Shown here: positions 34,099 through 43,887 of the stretch, piece by piece
Position numbering within the stretch: position 1 is the stretch's first letter
Layout: each line of letters starts with the position of its first letter
Origin: Typhlomys cinereus
Lineage: Eukaryota; Chordata; Mammalia; Rodentia; Platacanthomyidae
Reading direction: 5' to 3'
Assembly (NCBI GenBank): GCA_023101885.1
Contig: JALPQD010000234.1
Coordinates: 744,001-808,000, forward strand
Length of the DNA: 64,000 bases
Position numbers and translations under genes: made by a program
Notes under the pieces: model-generated
Told to the model about the DNA's origin: nothing
The model's input: the letters and a program-made list of their open reading frames with translations, nothing else
The model's database searches: none

Positions 34099-34238
34099 TC
34101 TGTCAGCTTCTTATGTTGTCATTTAGTTTCCTGCCTCATACTGAATGTTAACTTTGAACCCTGAGCATGAAATAAATCTCCTTGTTCCCCTGTTTGGTTT
34201 GGTCATGAATTCATATCAGCAACTGCAGAGTAGCTAAG
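34099..34238 (+). mobile_element. Family A-like LTR, right part
   Basis: GAAATAAATCTCCTTGTTCC, TTTGGTCATGAATTCATATC and AGCAACTGCAGAG align with the family A 3' end (AAATAAACC.CTTGTTCCC ... CAACTGCAACA). It continues the part ending at 33805. Confidence 0.5.
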
Positions 34239-34415
34239 AACCACTCCTTAAGGCTTTTTCAGACACTCACAACCTTACAGTTCTGAGTAAACACTTCCAT
34301 GTCTCTACACTTATTCTGCCATATATCACTGAGTTTTGGGGAAGGTTGATGGAAAGACTATCTCTGAAGTTTCGGGACCCATTACCAACTGGGATTGGAA
34401 TATACTAGATCACGG
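34239..34415. other. Short unique spacer
   Basis: No feature seen. Confidence 0.4.
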
Positions 34416-34704
34416 TGTTAATCAGTTTCTGTATCCGTTGCAAGTACCGGAGATGAATATTTCTAAAGGATTTTTAAAGTGATTGTGACTCACAGTCTCA
34501 GTGGTTTGGACCACCGTGATTGGTGCTATTACTTGAATGGGCTCATTTGTCATAGGGTATTGTGGTGGGGCACACGGCAAAGGAGGTGCATGAACTGTGT
34601 GGTGTGTGAGGAGCAACAATAAAGAGAGGAAGGACAGGTGGTCCGATAGCTGGCAAGGGCATGATGAGGTTGAACTTCCTCCCACTAGGCCTCACCTTCT
34701 AGAA
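34416..34704 (-). mobile_element. MaLR-type LTR, left part (split by a SINE)
   Basis: TGTTAATCAGTTTCTGTATC opens an inverted MaLR-like LTR that runs to CCTCACCTTCTAGAA, where a SINE is inserted. Confidence 0.5.
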
Positions 34705-34969
34705 GCTTTTGTGTTTTGCCTCTGTGTGTGTGTGTGTGTGTGTACGTGTGTTGCGTTGCACATGGGCATGTGTATTTGTGTGTAGGTATGTGTACAAGAG
34801 AACATATGAGTGTGTGTGTGCCTGTGGAAGCCCAAGGGTGACGTCAGGAATGATTCTGGATTGTCCTCCTTCCTTATTGCTTTGCTCTGGGGTTTCTCAG
34901 ACTCTGCCTTCCAGGGTCAGAATTCAGGCCGCCACATGAGCCTGGCGTTTTCACGAATGATTTGGGGAT
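34705..34969 (-). mobile_element. 5'-truncated tRNA-derived SINE, perfect 15-bp target duplication
   Basis: CCTCACCTTCTAGAA occurs at 34690-34704 and 34970-34984. Between them are a GT/GTAT tail, GAAGCCCAAGGGTGACGTCA and TTTCTCAGACTCTGCCTTCC, the inverted 3' two thirds of the SINE. The tRNA-like head is missing, so the copy lacks its promoter. 5' truncation with a perfect duplication fits incomplete target-primed reverse transcription. Confidence 0.88.
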
Positions 34970-35066
34970 CCTCACCTTCTAGAACTCCTACTACTGCCCA
35001 ACTCCTCCACATGCTCTGGGTCCGGACTTCCTGTTGGTATTTGGGGTACACTTCCAAACCACAGCA
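34970..35066 (-). mobile_element. MaLR-type LTR, right part
   Basis: Resumes the LTR interrupted at 34704 and ends TTCCAAACCACAGCA. Flanking pentamers CACGG and ATTGG match at only three of five positions. Confidence 0.48.
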
Positions 35067-35751
35067 ATTGGAGGAAAGAGGATTTCCCGCTTCCGTGCTT
35101 CTAGAAACTTTTCAAAACTAAAATACAGCCTTCCTTCCAGCTGCATCCCCGCGTGTGCTGAGGCCTCCCAGCATCTTCAGACTGTTTTTAGAACTTACAT
35201 TGTCTTCAGACTCGGGATTTTCCTGACTCAGTCTCGCAATACTGGGTCAGTAGGTTTGTACCTATGCCGAGCTCACTGGCGCAGTGAGTTATTTTGTGTT
35301 TTAGTAGCTTTTTTAAATCTGGCTTCCTGATGAAAGAGCTTCTGGATCATGTCTAATGTATCGTACGTACAGCATTTTTGTAAAGTTTGCCTCTTGATGT
35401 TCCAGTTTAATGGCTGGTGAACAAACAAACAGAAAACCCTCAAGTGACAGTGGCATAAACAAAGCTGATAGTTACCATTTTTAGTAAAATGTGATATCTC
35501 CCCTATGTCTCCACAGGTGACCAAAAAATGCTCACAAGTAAGATTTTTTTTGTAAAGAAATATTTGCAAACGAAGATCATAGTTAAACTTAAATCTTGCT
35601 CAGAATACAATTTGACATCAAATTAGTTCAGATAGTTGAATCAACAATGAAATTAGCATGATAATGTCCTGAGGCCACGCCCAGGGTGCTTACTGACTTC
35701 TGTCTGTTCTCTGTCCTAAAGACCTGTGTGTCAGGAGCACGGCCTAAAGCC
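35067..35751. other. Unique non-coding sequence
   Basis: No gene or recognised repeat. Confidence 0.4.
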
Positions 35752-36069
35752 ATGCATCCCTGTAGTAATGAATTCCTGCAGTTATGCATTCCTGTAACAA
35801 TGCATCCCTGCAGCAATGCCCCCCTGCAGCAGTGCGCCCCTGCAGCCGTGCGTCCCTGCAGCAATGAATCCCATAGAATGTGTCCCTGTAGCCATGAACA
35901 CCTGCAGCAACACATTTCTGTAGCCATGCGTCCCTGCAGCGGTGAATTTATGCAGTCATGCATCCCAGTACTCATGCATTCCGGCAGCAACGCATTTCTG
36001 TAGCTATGCGTCCCTGCAGTAATGTTCCCCTGCAATAATGCATTTCTGTAGCCATGTGTCCCAGTCACC
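35752..36069 (+). repeat. 16-bp minisatellite, about 20 units
   Basis: The unit ATGCATCCCTGCAGCA repeats head to tail with substitutions (for example GTGCGTCCCTGCAGCA, ATGCATTTCTGTAGCC) and one small deletion near 35880. The unit length is not a multiple of three, so a frame reads a 16-residue repeat over 48 bp. Nearly every unit has a PstI-like CTGCAG core. No flanking coding context. Confidence 0.93.
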
Positions 36070-36234
36070 TTTCAGAGTTCACTGATTCCCACAGCTCATA
36101 CCACCACATACTTGTCACATGCGATCATGGATGCTTCCAGATCTAATCTCAGTGTTCAGCTTCCCCGGGACAGTCTCTGCCTCTTCTCTGGGCTCTGTAG
36201 CATTTCGCCTTGAAAATTCTCCTGCATCTTGTTC
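36070..36234. other. Short unique spacer
   Basis: No feature seen. Confidence 0.4.
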
Positions 36235-36580
36235 TGGTTCGGGATGGAGAGATATACCGGGTAGTAAAGCACAGTGGACAAACCAGGCACAGGGACACAT
36301 GTTTGCGGCCTCAGGGCTGGAGAAAGGGGATCCTGGGGGACGCTGGTAGCCACCCAGCCTACATGGCAACTTTTATACCAGAGACAGGCGCTTTCTAAAA
36401 TAACAGGTAGAAGACCATGTTCCTGAGCTTGACCTCTGGTTTCCACTTGCAAGTGTAGCTACACAGACACACACACACACACTTCACACATGTGCGCATA
36501 TACTTGTACACACATGCACATGTATAGGCACAGAGACACAGATACACGTGTGCATGTGACACACAGGCACACACACACTG
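36235..36580 (+). mobile_element. B4/RSINE1-like SINE
   Basis: GGATGGAGAGATATACCGGG forms the head, CCAGGCACAGGGACACATG and GGCCTCAGGGCTGGAG the B1-like middle, and GAGCTTGACCTCTGGTTTCC with a CA/CACATG tail the 3' part. Confidence 0.58.
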
Positions 36581-37534
36581 AACTGTCCTGGAACATTCAT
36601 TGCTACAAAATTAAAGATTTGTTTTTAGATTGCCTTGCAAAGCACTGCCCACCTACAATTCTACTTGATGCATCTACCCTGGACATTTGTATCTCTATCT
36701 CTTTGGGTAGATGAGTCCACACAAAGCATATTGAGAAATGTCGTGGCTGGGTGTGGTCTGAGGACAGTTGTTTTGAGGCCCGAATCCATCTTTCTTCTTT
36801 GGACTTTTCATTCCTTGGGGAGCATAACTCACATAAGATGTATTTCCCATTTGCGTTTACACACTGCACCATTTGGAAGGGAGATGTGATATGAGGAGGA
36901 TATTGTCTAGAGATGTCGTCACCTTTCATAAACTGTTCTGCTGAAGTTTCCAAGGTGTGAAGAATTGTTCGTCCAAAGATCTGTGTCTCTCAGGTTTCCC
37001 AGCATCTGGGGAAGAACCCAGCGGCCGGTGGAAACCTCACACCATGTAAAACTGTAATTGATTTTCCCCAGTTAATTCGCTCATGTGCATTTCACAAAGG
37101 AGGTCCCCTGTAGGTCTCTCCCCTTCCTCCCCTACACCCAGCCTGCTGGATCAAAAACTATCTCGGGGCACTTGGTAAACTATAACACAAAGAACTATTA
37201 TGCATGTGACCCTGTGAATAGGGCATTGTACAAATAGCCACGTGCATCTTGGAACTTCTTGAAACAGCCAAATCCGCTGCAGAGATTAGAGACTGCAAAG
37301 AAGTTTTGAGCTTTGTTTCAGAGGCGCATCTATCATCTCATGGGAAAGACAGGTACAATTCAAGACAGTCCTCCGTGCCGTGGACATTGCAATCTTCTCC
37401 TCGGAGGCTAAAGTTTCTCTGCAGTGACTAGGAGGCTTCTAACAGGGATGACAGAAAACCAGGGCCACACTGCATGGGACTTGGGCACATCATTTGCAAC
37501 TAATACTCAACATTTGTTTTATTATTAGCAAATT
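36581..37534. other. Unique non-coding sequence, about 950 bp
   Basis: A 116-codon minus frame (36603-36953) has no recognisable domain. No repeat recognised. Confidence 0.4.
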
Positions 37535-37690
37535 TCATTATTTATCAAGTAATATCTAAGGACCAGCTCCTATGTGAAATGCTCAAAGACATACATTTGT
37601 CCAATTTAACCCTTTGAAGAGGTCTCTTAACCCTCTGAAAGGTCTCTGTCTTCTTACTACATCCCTAAATAGAAAATGAATTTTGCTACC
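37535..37690 (-). mobile_element. Possible MIR/L2-like ancient repeat
   Basis: ATTATTTATCAAGTAATATC, CTCCTATGTGAAATGCTCA and TTTAACCCTTTGAAGAGG loosely follow an inverted MIR 3' end. Weak. Confidence 0.28.
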
Positions 37691-38479
37691 AGAAGCCTGT
37701 CTTCAGCATTTTTCTTCATTTCTGGGTCCCACATCTACTGATGACAAATCTGCTCCCAAAGCTGCAAGTCTGATATGTTTCCTGGCCAAGAAAGATGTTT
37801 GGAAGGTCCACAGAGCAGGACCCCTCAGGATTATACTAACTGTCATGGTCAGCAAGTAGTTAAACTGAACCAACAGGACTTGGTACTGATCCACACCCAA
37901 CGCAGTGCTAAGCTCTGTGTGGGGATAGTGTTGGAGTTTGAAGAAGCCGGAATTGCTGCCTTCCTATTCTCCATTCTCTGTCTGGGAGCCAAGAATTCAG
38001 CTTCCCCCTCCCCACATACACAGTACAAGCGTTTTCTCTCTCTAACAGGCAGAAGCCATCATTTACCTGGGCAGGAGGATTACCAGTTTGCCCCATGGAG
38101 TAGGTGATAGCTGCCATTTCTGCATGTTCTTAACAATGCCTACTAACTCTCAAAACTGTCCTAATTTGACAATAAATCACATGGTTGCTTTAAATTTTCA
38201 TTTCATTAGTGTATGAAAATCCAAAATTGAAGTTGGCTGAAAAGAACTTGAAACAAATGGGAGAAAAGGGTTGTCATCATATGAATGACGAGGATCTGGG
38301 TGGTATATACTTTGTGGTCTCATCCACCCCTCCATTTGCTCCCTCTTCTCTTGTTCCCTTGATAGCAAGAGAGAGTGTGGCAAAGGCATTGTGAGGATTG
38401 GTGTGACTTCTGGCTGCTGACGCTGTTGGCCAGACATATAGTTCTTAATATCCCTTAGCTGAATGACGGTCAAGGACCG
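37691..38479. other. Unique non-coding sequence
   Basis: No gene or recognised repeat in about 790 bp. Confidence 0.4.
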
Positions 38480-38665
38480 CAGAACAGCTCAGCAAAAGCG
38501 CTCACTGTCAAGTTTGATGACCCAGTTCAATCCCTGGTACTTACACGGTGGACAGTGTTGACCAGTGACCCCAAACTGTCCTTTGATCGCCACACATGAG
38601 CTATGACACATATGCTTGCACTTACATGTGCGCGCGCGCGCACACACACACACAACCACACAGTA
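38480..38665 (+). mobile_element. B3-like SINE with CG/CA tail
   Basis: ACAGCTCAGCAAAAGCGCTC, GACCCAGTTCAATCCCTGG (B-box-like) and TGTCCTTTGATCGCCACACA follow the B3 order. The tail contains the alternating CG/CA run at 38624-38654. Confidence 0.55.
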
Positions 38666-39142
38666 CACAGAAAGAAGGTCAAAGTATACTGTGGATCCAC
38701 TCTAGTGGCACGATGGATGCCACCTCCTTTCTGAACGTGAAACACCAGCAGCGTGGCATCTGGGCTCTCGGGAGGAAGCCAGCAGCCAACATTCCTTGCC
38801 TTCCTGTGGCAGCTGACATTGCAGCTGGCAGCTGGGACCCCGCGCCCGCCGAGGCCTCCAGCGCCGGGCATTGGCGTCAGGTGGACAGTTGTACTCACTC
38901 GTGGACACCCCCTCGGTTCTCCACCTCTCATCGTGCAAAAAACTCAAAGAGGCTCAAAGGAGGAGAGCCGCACCCACTGAATTCCCAATTTCCAATGGAA
39001 CATGGAATGCTTCTGAAGGCATTAGAAGTTAGTTTGTGAAATTCCAAAAGAGCGGCTTTGTTAGAAGGTGGAAATGTCAGGGTTCCGTTAGGTCTGGACA
39101 AGCATTTTGAACTGCAGTGGGGTCACCTCTGTAGCTGCTTTA

Positions 39143-39143
<1 letters not shown>
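38666..39143. other. Unique sequence, locally G+C-rich
   Basis: A small C/G-rich patch (38830-38880) has several CpG sites but is too short for a CpG island. Overlapping frames of 134 and 147 codons on opposite strands lack domains. Confidence 0.4.

Positions 39144-39196
<53 letters not shown>
39144..39196. repeat. (GT)n microsatellite, about 26 units
   Basis: An uninterrupted TG run followed by GGTGTG. Confidence 0.95.
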
Positions 39197-39560
39197 TGTG
39201 TTTTGCAAAGCCTGGAGAAATTATAGAAATCAGCCATCTTCCCATTGTCATCTCTGCTCGCTGAGTTGGGAAGGGGGTAATCAGACTCCACCGCGAGTAA
39301 AACAGCGCCTGGCTGACAAATGAGTGGTATTTGGTGCTAATATTACTAATTCAGCATTTAGAAGGGTTGCTCACTGGGGAAAAATAACATGTTGTGCAAG
39401 TCACAGGAGAAAATAGGAGATAGTTAATGGGGGTTGGCTACGAGGCACACGCTGCTCACAATGCTCTTCAAATGGCTGCTGACTTCCTGCCAATAGACGC
39501 GGAAGTAATTGTCAGCAGGATTTATTGTTACTTTCACGTTTACACAGAGAGAGGGGAAAG
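39197..39560. other. Repeat-free segment, candidate conserved non-coding element
   Basis: GTGCTAATATTACTAATTCA, ACCGCGAGTAAAACAGCGCC and GACGCGGAAGTAATTGTCAG lie in a stretch without dispersed repeats. Motif-rich by eye; conservation is untested. Confidence 0.3.
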
Positions 39561-40137
39561 GTGGTGAGTTCTGTGAAGTTCAGTCCTGACGTCTACTGAA
39601 CCATAGCAACGCACCCTGATTATCACTAATGTGGCTGGGGAAAGAATTTCCCGTCCTCAGAGCATCCGGGGCATCATCTTCCAGGAGTAGCTCCCGCCCC
39701 CTCCCCCCTTCACTTCTCCTTGGATCAGTGAACTCAGCATCGGTTTGATTATTATTTTTTCCCCTCACGGCAAATGGTTATTTTGCACATAGCAAAGCAG
39801 AGTTCTCCAGCAAGAGGATTAGGAGTTGGATTTAGGGAGTCAGCTGCTAACCCCAGCTTGGGGAATGAAGCAAAACTTAACGGGAGAAAGAGAAGGGAGA
39901 TTTAAGTTTCGAAAGGGAAAACTTTTGCTTGCCAATTTAGAAGACTGGGGTCTGAGGCAGGAGTCTTCGAAATGTGTTTACACCCAGAGATCTTTGGGAA
40001 CTTGGGTAGCTGATGTGTTTGTCCGATTCAGCTCTGCTGGTAGACCGTTGAGCTCCTGAGGGCTTACGAAGCGACGTCTTTTGCTGGCTCCGTGGGAATA
40101 AAGTGGAGACCACCAGATTGCCCTTCCCAGGGATGGT
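39561..40137. other. Unique non-coding sequence
   Basis: No gene or recognised repeat. Confidence 0.4.
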
Positions 40138-40222
40138 GGATGTGTTTCTGTAAGCATGAGTAACAAGCACACGAGTGTCAGGGAATCAAGCAGCATAGAG
40201 ACAGCTTGCCACGCAATTAAGT

Positions 40223-40268
<46 letters not shown>

Positions 40269-40416
40269 TACCACCACCAACCACCACAAAGATGATCTCT
40301 TCCTTGAATTGGGATGTGTTTCTGTAAGCATGAGTAACAAGCACACGAGTGTCAGGGAATCAAGCAGCATAGAGACGGCTTGCCACGCAATTAAGTGCAC
40401 ACACACACACGCACAC

Positions 40417-40468
<52 letters not shown>

Positions 40469-40511
40469 TACCACCACCAACCACCACAAAGATGATCTCT
40501 TCCTTGAATTG
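40138..40511 (+). repeat. Tandem duplication, 174 bp and 200 bp, each carrying (CA)n
   Basis: The first copy (40138-40311) and second copy (40312-40511) share the same order: GGATGTGTTTCTGTAAGCAT, CAATTAAGTGCACACAC, a CA array, GGTACCACCACCAACCACC, then GATGATCTCTTCCTTGAATT. Outside the CA arrays I see a single substitution (AGACAGCTT versus AGACGGCTT). The length difference lies in the CA arrays. Confidence 0.95.
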
Positions 40512-41496
40512 GGATGGTAGTTCCAGGCCTAGGAAGCGCCTGCCCTGAGCATTTCTCCCTGTAATGAAGGCCTTCTGGCCGAGAGACAGGCGTGCTGGAT
40601 GAGGATGGCATAAGGTGCTGAGTGTGTGGCACCCGCTGTGAGGAGGCCTGACAACTGGGGGTGGGGGTAAGGACAGACACCCCCAGATAAGGAGTCGTGT
40701 GTGGAGGCAGCAGGCAGATGAGAAGGAATAGCTTGGAGAACCTTCTTCCCTTCTGAAAACAACAACAACGAGGCATCGTGCAGGAAACAGGAAATCTGGC
40801 ATCTGCCTTTGTCATTGGACATTTCCATGGTGTTTGTTTATGGAGCATCCAATGCTTAGCCGTTGACCACTCTGAGAGAGAAAGGAGAAGGGCTGGAAAG
40901 GGATCTAGCACTTCATTCACCGCCCATTCAAAATGTAGATCTGAGCAGGGTAGGGACAAGCCACGCTAGGAGGGTCCACGCCAGAGGACACAGGGCTCTG
41001 TGCGGGTCGATGAAATGAATGACTGCGCTGTGGGGCTTCCGCGTGGCACATGCGTTTCCCTGGCAGCTGGTGCCTTTCTGTCACACATGCCTCGAAATGA
41101 GAACCGAGTCATCAGGAATGTAGGGGTGGTTACGGCCCGTGTAAATCTTTGTCGTTAAACCTCTGTGCCTTTACCAGAATGAACTCATTCTTGGAACGAC
41201 ATGCAGCACATCGCAAGTCCGCGTCAAGCACATTGCCGTGGAAACAGGGGTCCGTCGCTGTCCTTTGCTAGTCAAGTTATTTTGCTAATAATAATCTGGT
41301 AGTATATGTCTCAGTTTGGAAAAGATGGATTCAAAGTAACATGTTTTGGGATAAGGACATGGCTTTATTTAAGAGAAATAAGGAAAAATATGGGAATTGT
41401 CAGGCCTTGGTGTTTCTTCCCAGCTCAGGCCTAAAGCCTGTCCTCTGAGGAAGGTCACAGTAATGCCCATGAACAGGGGCTGGACACTCTCTCCTA
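40512..41496. other. Unique non-coding sequence, about 1 kb
   Basis: Minus-strand frames of 199 and 274 codons run from the CA arrays into this region and are repeat artefacts in part. No domain recognised. Confidence 0.4.
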
Positions 41497-41654
41497 GATA
41501 ATTCGGGTTTTGCCTCAGGCAGGAAGAATTCTGGGAATTAGGAGTGCCCCTTACCTAGGTTTTGTTTTTTTGGGATAATTCAAGTTTTGCCTCTGGCAGG
41601 ACAAATTCTTCTGCGAATTAGGAGTGCCCTTTACCTGCTCTTATGAGTTTTTTT
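41497..41654 (+). repeat. 77-bp tandem duplication, diverged
   Basis: GATAATTC...GTTTTGCCTC and GAATTAGGAGTGCCC occur twice with a 77-bp period (41497 and 41574). The copies differ at many positions, so the duplication is old. It lies just upstream of the retroviral remnant and may be part of it. Confidence 0.75.
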
Positions 41655-42149
41655 GGAACTAGCTTCCTGCTCTCTGTTTTAGAGAAGAAGCCTGCTTTTT
41701 AAGTTTTAGTCAAATACTAAATAGAGATTTCATGTCTAGTCATTTACAATAAGTAGACTTGTTAGCCAGAATGTGTGCACTGATTTTAAGGAAATCAGAG
41801 AATAACTTCTAGAGTCTTAAAACATAGGTTGGGTAAGATTCCCACCTATGTACTAATTCAGAAATTCCAGAAGTATAAGACTATGCATCAGTCCACTAGA
41901 ACCTTAAAAGAAACTGTGATACCCTCTTACCCTGGCTGAAGGCCAAGGAAGAGACCATCATGCCAGAAAGTCTAGATGCCAAGACTGCCCCTGGAGATGG
42001 TATTTGCGATCCAAACTGGGAGAATCCATGTCAGAAGCAAAGGGGGCCATGTCTTTCCTACCCCAAACAGCACTCTTATGAGAAATCACAGAGATGGACC
42101 ATCTGAGTGTACTCCCACCAATGATCGCCTCTGCCCTGAAGAGACACCC
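41655..42149. other. Unclassified, possibly degraded retroviral internal sequence
   Basis: No intact frame. Its position next to a pol-like motif and an LTR suggests an internal retroviral remnant, but I recognise no motif in it. Confidence 0.3.
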
Positions 42150-42220
42150 TCGGCATATGGGGCCTGACTGGACCCCAGGTTTGGAGTACGCATGGTTCAC
42201 AGATGGGTCATCTAACTGAT
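42150..42220 (+). pseudogene. Endogenous retrovirus pol remnant (RNase H-like motif)
   Basis: In one plus frame the residues W-F-T-D-G-S-S are encoded at about 42190-42210. This is the pattern around the first catalytic aspartate of retroviral RNase H. The frame stops directly after it, and no other pol landmark is readable nearby, so the copy is dead. It lies about 370 bp upstream of an LTR in the same orientation. Env and integrase are not recognisable, implying internal deletion. A seven-residue motif alone could be chance; the LTR next to it raises the probability. Confidence 0.42.
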
Positions 42221-42576
42221 GGCAATACACTTCTGGAATTCCTCAAAGGAAGACATAAGCAACCTTACTATTAAAGGAATAGAAGGATGCTATTATAGAA
42301 GTTATTCTTTGAATAATTATATTGCTTAAGTGTTTTCTTCAGTGCATACCTCAGTGCTCCATCGACAGAACCAGCTATAGCTTATGGGCCTTGAGTATCC
42401 AAGTCAAGGCCCTCTTAAAGATGTAGTTTAAGCTTGGATAGTAGAGACTGCATGAGCTGCATACATCTTCTCAAGTTAGAACCTGCTGCCATGCCTGGTG
42501 CCTATGTCGACCTGCCTGACTGAGAGTATCAACCTGGAGAGGACAACAGCCAAAGCTCACGCTGGGACTTATGGGG

Positions 42577-42997
42577 TGTTGGGGACTCCTATAGTTAATT
42601 GTAAAATATGTTCCTTGCTAAAATCAAAAGGAGATCATTCTGCCTCTGTGTATTTTAAAAAAGCAGTTAAAATGTGGGCTCAGCCCCATAACTATCCGGT
42701 GAAGCATTATAGATTAGATAAGTTTGGAAATACTGAGAGAATGTTTCTGTTAAGTGCCTTTGCCCTGAAGCAATGGGTTAGGTTCTTGAAAAAAGGGTCC
42801 ACCCTGAAGGTGACTTTGCTGATTATCTATTGTGTATGCAACATTCTTTACCCCCAAATTTTCTGTATAAAAGTTGTCATGAAAGTTTCAATAAACGGGT
42901 TCAGGATACACTCGGACGAGAGGGAGCCGCGTGTGTTCTGTTCTCCACCCCGTCCTGGGGAGCCCTGGTCTCGAGGCTGCGACTCTGGTCTGCGGCA
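42577..42997 (+). mobile_element. LTR of an endogenous retrovirus (ERVK-like)
   Basis: The 421-bp segment starts TGTTGGGGACTCC and ends CTGCGGCA. A TATAAAA box lies at 42866-42872, AATAAA at 42890-42895, and a G+C-rich R/U5-like region with CCGTCCTGGGGAGCCC follows. The TGTTGGG start and this spacing resemble betaretrovirus-like (ERVK) LTRs. It abuts a truncated family A LTR. No second LTR is found upstream, so the provirus is incomplete at its 5' side. Confidence 0.62.
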
Positions 42998-43232
42998 CCT
43001 GCTGAGAGAGGAACAGCTCTCACTTGCCAGACTACCGTGTCTGGTCAAGAATACGAAAGAATGCCAGCCCCCTCTTTTTTATTTAGAGCCTAGTCCCACC
43101 CTCCATGGGCTGGACCTTCCCTATTAGACAATCTCCTGCAGGTTTGCTCCAGACTTAACTACTAATTCTTCACAAATGTGCCCAGAGCTGCAACTAGCAA
43201 TTGTTAAGGTGACACCTGTATCTAATCTGACA
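42998..43232 (-). mobile_element. Solo LTR family A, truncated by the ERV LTR
   Basis: CACTTGCCAGACTACCGTGT, CCTCCATGGGCTGGACCTTC and GACAATCTCCTGCAGGTTTG match the inverted family A LTR from about its middle to its 5' end (TCTAATCTGACA). The 3' third is missing at the junction with the LTR at 42577-42997. Confidence 0.68.
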
Positions 43233-43328
43233 GACTGGATGTTGAAGATCTATTTAATGAGTTGTCCTTCAATCCTGCTTTTATAGTTTCTGGGGCTGGT
43301 ACTTTCACATTAGTTAGAGAAACCCAAG
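43233..43328. other. Short unique spacer
   Basis: No feature seen. Confidence 0.4.
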
Positions 43329-43560
43329 TGGGTCAGTTACTTTTCTAGCAGTTGTGATGGAACACCCAAGATGAAACAACCCAGGCCTGGGAGGATTCAT
43401 TTCGGCGTGAGGTTAGAAGGGAGACAGCCGGTCATGACCGGAAGACCTGGCTGAGGGGCTGCGTGATGGTGAGAGCTCGTGGTTGGGACTTTGCATCTTC
43501 TCTTCTCGAATCTCTGTAGACTACGAAGCAAGAAGATGGACCAGAGCCGAGCTATCCCCT
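43329..43560 (-). mobile_element. MaLR-type LTR fragment
   Basis: TTACTTTTCTAGCAGTTGTG with GATGGAACACCC and GATTCATTTCGGCG resembles the inverted 3' part of MaLR LTRs. The other end is unclear. Confidence 0.4.
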
Positions 43561-43887
43561 TCAATCCCTGCGGAGGACTTTTTCATTCATAAATTAGCCA
43601 TAATCTGTGAGTGCGAATTTAACCATATCTACCATTGTCTCAGGTTTGTACATTTTGGTGGCATGGTCCTTGCAGCCCCAGGGCTTCCGACGCTGTTCTT
43701 GGATGCAATAGGCACCCACACAGCCCTTCCTCCTGCCATCTTTCTCCATGGACTTGGTGATACCTGCGGCTGTGTCCTGGGAAGACACCTCTTCATGTGC
43801 AAATTGCTTTCATACTTTCCTAGGAAAAGCACGTCACTGTCAATCCTTTCCCCCATTGCTCCATGGAATGGCATAAAGCATTTATTT
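43561..43887. other. Unclassified sequence with open frames on both strands
   Basis: About 330 bp read open for 152 codons on the plus strand (43483-43941, entering the LTR and LINE-1 sides) and 100 codons on the minus strand. Peptides do not match a family that I can name; a broken retrocopy is possible but unsupported. Confidence 0.3.

Noticed and set aside
35628..36068. Minus-strand repetitive protein of 146 codons
   Set aside because: It is a by-product of the 16-bp minisatellite, which reads open in several frames; no start context or flanking exons.
35752..36069. CRISPR-like array
   Set aside because: Units are contiguous 16-bp repeats without spacers, in nuclear mammalian DNA; it is a minisatellite.
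38820..38890. CpG island promoter
   Set aside because: The CpG-rich patch is only about 60 bp and no transcript or exon is recognisable.
39978..40802. 274-codon minus frame containing a repeated segment
   Set aside because: The repeated segment comes from the 174/200-bp tandem duplication and the CA arrays; no protein family.
43594..43788. Short plus-strand match resembling IFLHGLGDT of acyl-protein thioesterases, with an open minus frame opposite
   Set aside because: The resemblance covers nine residues and does not extend on either side, so a retrocopy is not supported.
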